Below, piece by piece: positions 59,491 through 64,000 of a stretch of DNA of 64,000 bases. The DNA is from Desulfovibrio sp. (GTDB lineage: Bacteria > Desulfobacterota > Desulfovibrionia > Desulfovibrionales > Desulfovibrionaceae). Every line of letters begins with the position of its first letter. Positions within the stretch are counted from its first letter, which is position 1. The stretch spans positions 51,851 through 115,850 of the forward strand of contig JAFXOX010000034.1 of assembly GCA_017528345.1 (NCBI GenBank), in the 5' to 3' direction. A program made the position numbers and the translations under genes. Under the pieces are notes generated by a model, which saw nothing but the letters and a program-made list of their open reading frames with translations, searched no databases and had not been told where the DNA came from.

Positions 59491-60981
59491 GTGCCAAGTC
59501 CCTCCCCCGAGCTCTCGGAGCGCTTTGACGGCCGAAGTGTCCTTCTGGGAGAGGAACTCCACGCCTCCACAGAACTGCGTGGCAATATCCATTTTGAAGC
59601 CTTTGCCAGTCTCAAAACCCGCCAGGGCTGCCACATCATCTGGCACAAACCCGCAGACTTTGACCACTTTCTCCTCAACCTTGATGCCCCTGTGTCCCCC
59701 GCCAATCCCGTCCAGGGACAGGCCATTGCCATGTTGCGCGAGGCTTTTGCAGGCGGAGCAAGTGATATCCACATGACGTGCCTGGCAACCCACGGCAATA
59801 TTGCCCTTCGTCGCATGGGCATGCTTGAGTCATGGCGGGATATGGGCGGAAGCGCCCTGATGACACTGATGCGCGCCATCTATCAGTCCATGACCGAAGC
59901 GGGCTCTCCACGCTTTGACCCTCTGACAAGACAGGAAGGACGCATCGTCAACCGCAAATTTCTTCCCCCTACCGTGCATTCGGCACGTGTCCACACCGAG
60001 CCCCTGCAGACCGCAAACGGCCAGGGCCTGCTCATGACCATTCGCCTGCTCTACGATACCGTCAAAGCCCAAGGTTCTCTCAAAGACCGCTTAACAAGTC
60101 TTGGCTACGCACAAAAGCATATTCAAAGCCTCATCAAGCTTTCGCATAGCCCTGGACTGACACTTGTGGCAGGACCAACCGGCAGCGGCAAGACAACGCT
60201 TCTGCGCCACGTCTTTGAGGCACTTGCTCTGGAGATGCCTGATCGCTCCTTTTTAAGCATAGAAGATCCGCCGGAATACCCCATGCAACGCATAGCCCAG
60301 GTGCTTGTGGACACCTCCCTTGATAACCGTGGTGCTGCCTATAGCGCGGCCATTGCCGGGGCTCTCAGGGCAGATCCAGATTACCTGATGATTGGTGAAA
60401 TCCGGCATCCTGAAGCCTCTTCCGCAGCCCTTGATGCGGCCCTGACCGGACACCCTGTCTGGAGCAGCATCCATGCGGCAAGTGCTCTTGGGATCTTTCA
60501 ACGCCTGTTATCCTTACTTTGTGTGGCAAAATTTGCCGATCCTCTCACCAATCTTCAGGATCCCGCAGTGCTCTCAGGGCTCGTCTACCAGAGGCTTTTG
60601 CCCAAACTCTGCCCTCACTGCTCCCTGAAATTGGCACAAGCCTTGCAAGATAGCACATATAGGAGCGACACGTCCTTTCTGGATATGCTCAAGCGCCTGA
60701 AAGCCCAAGGTGTTGAACTCACGTCTGTGTGCGTACGGGGCAATGGCTGTGAGCAGTGCAAGGGAACAGGGAGGATTGGTCTGCTTGTGGCCTGTGAGGT
60801 CGTGGCCTGTGATGCACAGCTCCTTGGCTATCTCGCCAATCGTGATCAGGAGCAGTCTCTGAGCTATGCTCGCAGCCTCGGTCTTGAGACGACTGCGCAG
60901 CAGGCTCTTGACTTCATCGGTCAGGGTCATCTCGATCCACGGGATGCAGAAAACTGCCTTGGCTACTTTCCCGAGCGCTGA
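59491..60981 (+). CDS. pilQ: PilQ-type pilus assembly ATPase (GspE/PilB family)
   Basis: 496 residues from GTG 59491, two bases after the pilP stop. Secretion ATPase: N-terminal domain with REAFAGGASDIHMTC, Walker A AGPTGSGKTTLLRH (~224), Asp box region SIEDPPEYPM, Walker B DPDYLMIGEIRHPE, His box TGHPVWSSIHA, and a zinc-like cysteine cluster LCPHCS with GNGCEQCKGTG near 425. It should power pilus extension in the cytoplasm. No separate retraction ATPase (PilT) is in the window. Confidence 0.9.
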   Translation: MPSPSPELSERFDGRSVLLGEELHASTELRGNIHFEAFASLKTRQGCHIIWHKPADFDHFLLNLDAPVSPANPVQGQAIAMLREAFAGGASDIHMTCLATHGNIALRRMGMLESWRDMGGSALMTLMRAIYQSMTEAGSPRFDPLTRQEGRIVNRKFLPPTVHSARVHTEPLQTANGQGLLMTIRLLYDTVKAQGSLKDRLTSLGYAQKHIQSLIKLSHSPGLTLVAGPTGSGKTTLLRHVFEALALEMPDRSFLSIEDPPEYPMQRIAQVLVDTSLDNRGAAYSAAIAGALRADPDYLMIGEIRHPEASSAALDAALTGHPVWSSIHAASALGIFQRLLSLLCVAKFADPLTNLQDPAVLSGLVYQRLLPKLCPHCSLKLAQALQDSTYRSDTSFLDMLKRLKAQGVELTSVCVRGNGCEQCKGTGRIGLLVACEVVACDAQLLGYLANRDQEQSLSYARSLGLETTAQQALDFIGQGHLDPRDAENCLGYFPER

Positions 60982-60989
60982 GGATTACC

Positions 60990-62039
60990 ATGGCCTTTAT
61001 TGCCAATGTACTGGGTGGTGCCGCACGGGCCCGTCTCTATGAAGCCCTTGCCGGACATATGGATAACGGGCTTCCGGAACTTGAGGCTCTGCGTCTTCTG
61101 CGCACACGCACCCATAAGGAGGACAAACGGCAAAAGCGCCTTCTGGACGAAGCCATTGCCGCCATGGAGGCAGGCGCCCCGCTCTCCCACGCGCTCCAAA
61201 AGCATGTTCCCGATATGGAATACATGCTCCTGGCAGCAGGGGACGCCAACGGCAGACCGGCTGAAACCCTGAAACACCTTGCAGAACTTGTTACCATGCG
61301 CGGACGTGTCATAAGTGCTGTCCGTGGTGCCTTGAGCTACCCGCTCTTTCTGCTCTTTTGCTTTATTGGACTTCTGCTCACCGTGGCGTTTTTTGTGGTG
61401 CCCTCCTTCACGACACTGGTTCCGGCTGAGCGTTGGTTTGGCTTTGCCAGGCTTTTGCGGGATGTAGCGGATTTTACCGCCTCCTGGAAATCTCTGGTCC
61501 TTTTGCTGATCATTCTGGCCCTTGTATTGCTCACGCTCTGGTCTCTGCCAAGATGGACTGGCAAGCTTCGCGCCCTTGCCGATCATGTTCCTCCCTGGAG
61601 CCTCTACAGACTTCTGACCTCTGCAGTCTGGATTTTTACCCTGGGAGCCCTTCTCAAAGGCGGCATCAGAGCAGACGACGCGTTACAACTCAGCCTTGAA
61701 GGCAGTCCAAGTGCATGGCTGAAAGGCCATCTGAACAAACTCTATGCCTTCTTTGCTCAGGGCAATGATCTCGGTGAAACACTAGCCCATGCGCCTCATT
61801 CGTTTTTAGAAAAGGACATGGCTCAAGAACTGGCCTTTTATGCAGCTCTGCCTCATTTTGCCCAGCGCCTGCCTCTGCTCGCAGATCAGTGGCTTAAGCG
61901 GCGTATTGCAGAGGTGGAGGCAGCCTGCAGAAAACTGAATGCTTTCGGTATCTTATGTATTTTTTTCCTTCTCACCCTTGTAGGCCTTGCCATATGGGAC
62001 CTTATTACGGTACTGTCACAAGGAACAAATATTTTCTAA
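60990..62039 (+). CDS. pilR: PilR-type inner-membrane platform protein (GspF/PilC family)
   Basis: 349 residues. Cytoplasmic T2SSF domain 1 (~20-115, DNGLPELEALRLLRTRTH, HALQKHVPDMEYMLLAAG), membrane helices PLFLLFCFIGLLLTVAFFVV and LVLLLIILALVLLTLWSLP, then domain 2 (~195-310) and a final helix AFGILCIFFLLTLVGLAIWDLI. GspF-type proteins couple the ATPase to pilin polymerisation. Begins 8 bp after pilQ and is the last gene of the continuous operon. Confidence 0.9.
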   Translation: MAFIANVLGGAARARLYEALAGHMDNGLPELEALRLLRTRTHKEDKRQKRLLDEAIAAMEAGAPLSHALQKHVPDMEYMLLAAGDANGRPAETLKHLAELVTMRGRVISAVRGALSYPLFLLFCFIGLLLTVAFFVVPSFTTLVPAERWFGFARLLRDVADFTASWKSLVLLLIILALVLLTLWSLPRWTGKLRALADHVPPWSLYRLLTSAVWIFTLGALLKGGIRADDALQLSLEGSPSAWLKGHLNKLYAFFAQGNDLGETLAHAPHSFLEKDMAQELAFYAALPHFAQRLPLLADQWLKRRIAEVEAACRKLNAFGILCIFFLLTLVGLAIWDLITVLSQGTNIF

Positions 62040-62226
62040 AAAAGCCCCTTTGCCCCTAAAGAAATCTACAATATGGCCGATAGCAAAGAAAAAAAGCTTT
62101 ACTGCCCGCTTTATCGCCCAGGCCCACATCTAGCGAAACACCAGAACTTCTTCACACATAGGGATAGAGACTAGATTCGTTGAAATCTCAAACAGAAGTT
62201 TCATAAGTAAAGAAAGTAAATTGTTA

Positions 62227-62376
62227 GGCTGTGTTTAAGAAAAGTGTTGATCCCGGGTAGAGGTGATGGAACGTTGTTGTTTCGGGCAAGCACCTTTGCC
62301 CCTCCCCATAGATCTGTTTTTTACCAGTAAATACAGGGTGTTACACAGCGCATCAACACTTTCATGAAACAGAGCC
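62227..62376. repeat. 150-bp MITE-like element with imperfect terminal inverted repeats
   Basis: GGCTGTGTTTAAGAAAAGTG at 62227 and the reverse complement of the end at 62376, GGCTCTGTTTCATGAAAGTG, match over ~27 bp with a few mismatches. Nothing coding between. It sits in the gap between pilR and the pilin gene. Confidence 0.5.
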
Positions 62377-62603
62377 AATTGTTATTTTACTACATTGCTG
62401 GCATTCTCACGTCTAACAAAAAAGCAAGTCCAAATCTCGTGGCATTGACGTGTATAGCAAACAGCGCTTCAAAAAATGTGGACGAAGGAGGGTACTTCGT
62501 AATTTTTGGAATTCTGTCATCAAGTTTCGATGAAAGCTTTCGCGCATCAAGAATCGAGCGATGACCGAGTTTTTTACTCTCATTTTTTCCATGGAGGGAA
62601 CAT

Positions 62604-63182
62604 ATGACTCATCGCAAAAAAATTACTTCTCAAAGCGGTTTTATGAGTGTTGAAGCTATTGCAACGACATTGTTTTATCTGATTATGGTGGCTGTTATAG
62701 CAGCAATATCAGCACAGGTTATCAGTGGAGGTAAAATTGCTTCCACACTGAATTCTCTCGGTGCATTACGCGTGAATATTCAGTATGTTGGTGCAAATTT
62801 ATCTGATTATTCTTCAGTTGCTTCTACTACTGGTTTTAATCTCCATGCATATGTACCAAGTATAGCTGACGCAGGATCTGATACGTATAAATTACCAACA
62901 GGTCACACTATTTCTACATTTCCTGCTGTTAAAGACGATATTAATCCAGACACAGGCGCTAAGATCGTTCTTCCAACTGGGGCCACATCAGACCCTTCCT
63001 TCTTCACCATGGAAATTCTTGATTTATCACCTGGTGATTGTAGAAAGGTTGCCTATTATGCTATAGGTGGTAATTACGGATTGGCAACAATAGATTCATC
63101 AAGTGTTATTAAAGGGGTAACTGATGTAGAATCTGATTGCGGAACAACCGGAACAGTCAATCTCCACCTCACAAGTAGATAA
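62604..63182 (+). CDS. pilS: Type IVb major pilin (PilS-like)
   Basis: 192 residues, ATG 62604 behind ATGGAGGGAACAT. Short prepilin leader ending S-G before FMSVEAIATTLFYLIMV (cleavage between G12 and F13, Glu at mature position 5), so it needs a prepilin peptidase not seen here. The mature part has the N-terminal helix, a globular domain and two cysteines (SPGDCRKVAYY; DVESDCGTTG) that should form the C-terminal D-region disulfide. Markedly more AT-rich than the pil operon and separated from it by 564 bp, so it was probably acquired or diversified separately. Confidence 0.88.
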   Translation: MTHRKKITSQSGFMSVEAIATTLFYLIMVAVIAAISAQVISGGKIASTLNSLGALRVNIQYVGANLSDYSSVASTTGFNLHAYVPSIADAGSDTYKLPTGHTISTFPAVKDDINPDTGAKIVLPTGATSDPSFFTMEILDLSPGDCRKVAYYAIGGNYGLATIDSSSVIKGVTDVESDCGTTGTVNLHLTSR

Positions 63183-63210
63183 TCAATATTGCGGTTAGTT
63201 AAGTATTTAT

Positions 63211-63240
63211 GGTGACCCTATTCCTAGGGTCACCATTTTT
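63211..63240 (+). terminator. Rho-independent terminator after pilS
   Basis: GGTGACCCT-ATTCCT-AGGGTCACC followed by ATTTTT, 28 bp after the pilin stop. Confidence 0.82.
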
Positions 63241-63675
63241 ATTTTCATCTTCTCAACCCCTCTACCAAACTTCTCCTCTCAATCCAAAACACCCCAAAAT
63301 TTCCTACAAAAAGGGCCCTTCCTGGAATCTTAAAAAGTTTCTTACTGGTAGATCCAGCCCTAGTCCCAAAGTCCCATAAACTCAAAATATGACCCAATGT
63401 ACGATTTTATAGATTGATTGAAGATTAAACTATATAATCATAATTTAGAGCAATTAATAATTTTACCGATAAATTGCTTATAATTTGTTCAAGATGTATA
63501 ACGCCTGATTCCGTGAGCTAGTAGCCGAAAACGTCAGATTTGCACCTTCAAGGAATTTTTTGAAAATTTTTCTGATGGACAGGGTATTTTTTTAACTTTA
63601 CATAGCGTATCCTGTTTGATTTACGGACAGAAAGAGGCTGTTGACGAAAAATTTGCTATCTCGGCCACGTATTTT
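63241..63675. other. AT-rich intergenic, no gene
   Basis: 435 bp of mainly AT-rich sequence between the pilin terminator and the transposase. No gene; direct repeats were not obvious. Any further pilus genes have been lost or lie elsewhere. Confidence 0.4.
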
Positions 63676-64000
63676 TCAAATTTTTGACACACTTCTCCTA
63701 TAATCGATAGACACGGCCTTGTCACCGATCAGTCTCAGTGCGTTGAATGAAAGCGCAGACAATGCAAGGAAGAGCTTATTCGTGGCAAAGTACTTGCTAG
63801 GAAGGAGCTCCATATTCATGTCTGTCTTGAGCTCGCTGTGAAACTGCTCGCTTGTCGCATGATCATTGTACATACGGAAGCCTATCTGAGCGAAAGCTTT
63901 TCCGTAATGGACGTCATCTTTGGCAGACCTGGGCAAGTTGGTCCAAATGGACTGAACTTCGCAGGGAACATCAGAGCCAAACGTGAAGCGAGGGCTCTTT
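63676..64000 (-). pseudogene. IS1380-family transposase, C-terminal part, runs off the window
   Basis: Minus-strand frame open to the window edge: SPRFTFGSDVPCEVQSIWTNLP, then DHATSEQFHSELKTDMNMELLPSKYFATNKLFLALSALSFNALRLIG. HxxxSEQFHSE holds the third catalytic residue (Glu) of the IS1380 DDE domain. The C-terminus ends early after YRRSVSKI, whereas relatives continue for tens of residues, so it is probably truncated. The upstream part is outside the window. Confidence 0.75.

Overview
The window looks like chromosome of a host-associated, anaerobic deltaproteobacterium, most probably a member of the Desulfovibrionaceae. This is inferred from gene content: a PyrK/AsrB/FlxA-type FAD-[2Fe-2S] oxidoreductase, a MucR-type zinc-finger regulator, a PSP1 protein next to metG, a group II phosphofructokinase followed by AddAB-like genes, a SPINDLY-type glycosyltransferase facing a flagellin-like gene, and a type IVb pilus operon. 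No rRNA or tRNA gene was recognised. Moderate-GC housekeeping blocks alternate with AT-rich patches full of broken mobile elements.

Layout. 0-4 kb: end of the oxidoreductase, a Sel1-repeat protein, a two-gene ThrE/YjjPB-like exporter and a small secreted protein. 4-11.5 kb: accessory junk, with a TacT-like toxin pseudogene, IS1595 and IS607 remnants and a UmuC scrap, then an intact LemA/TPM pair and mucR. 11.6-16 kb: a chimeric LprI-like gene, an alkylsulfatase, a BacNav-type sodium channel with a duplication scar between the two, and a secreted DUF3298-like protein. 16-24 kb: an IS21 remnant, one dead and one intact hipBA locus, the GT41 transferase convergent with a flagellin-like gene that has a sigma28-like promoter, and an AAA-ATPase/PD-(D/E)XK protein. 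24.6-37 kb: housekeeping (metG, ricT-like, pfkA, addA/addB-like, a GTPase, a broken cupin). 37.7-41 kb: an EspA/SseB-like secreted protein, a solo IS607 end and a frameshifted AAA-ATPase/nuclease. 40.7-48.3 kb, all on the minus strand: glucokinase, an ABC ATPase-glycosyltransferase fusion with its permease, and two more glycosyltransferases, which suggests envelope glycan or lipid work. 48.5-55.4 kb: an unknown gene behind a near-perfect sigma54 promoter, then an island of integrase, Rpn nuclease, IS66, EVE-HNH nuclease, IS21 and ParA remnants. 55.4-63.2 kb: a type IVb pilus operon (PilL/TcpQ, PilN, PilO, PilP, PilQ, PilR) and a separate AT-rich pilin gene. The window ends in an IS1380-type transposase.

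The observations most worth following are: a chimeric secreted protein created by deletion in a paralogue; an in-frame internal start with a strong ribosome binding site inside the Rpn nuclease gene, next to a 36-bp repeat array; the sigma54-driven unknown gene; matching IS607 left- and right-end sequences scattered over the window; and IS21-type multiple terminal repeats left behind by lost elements.
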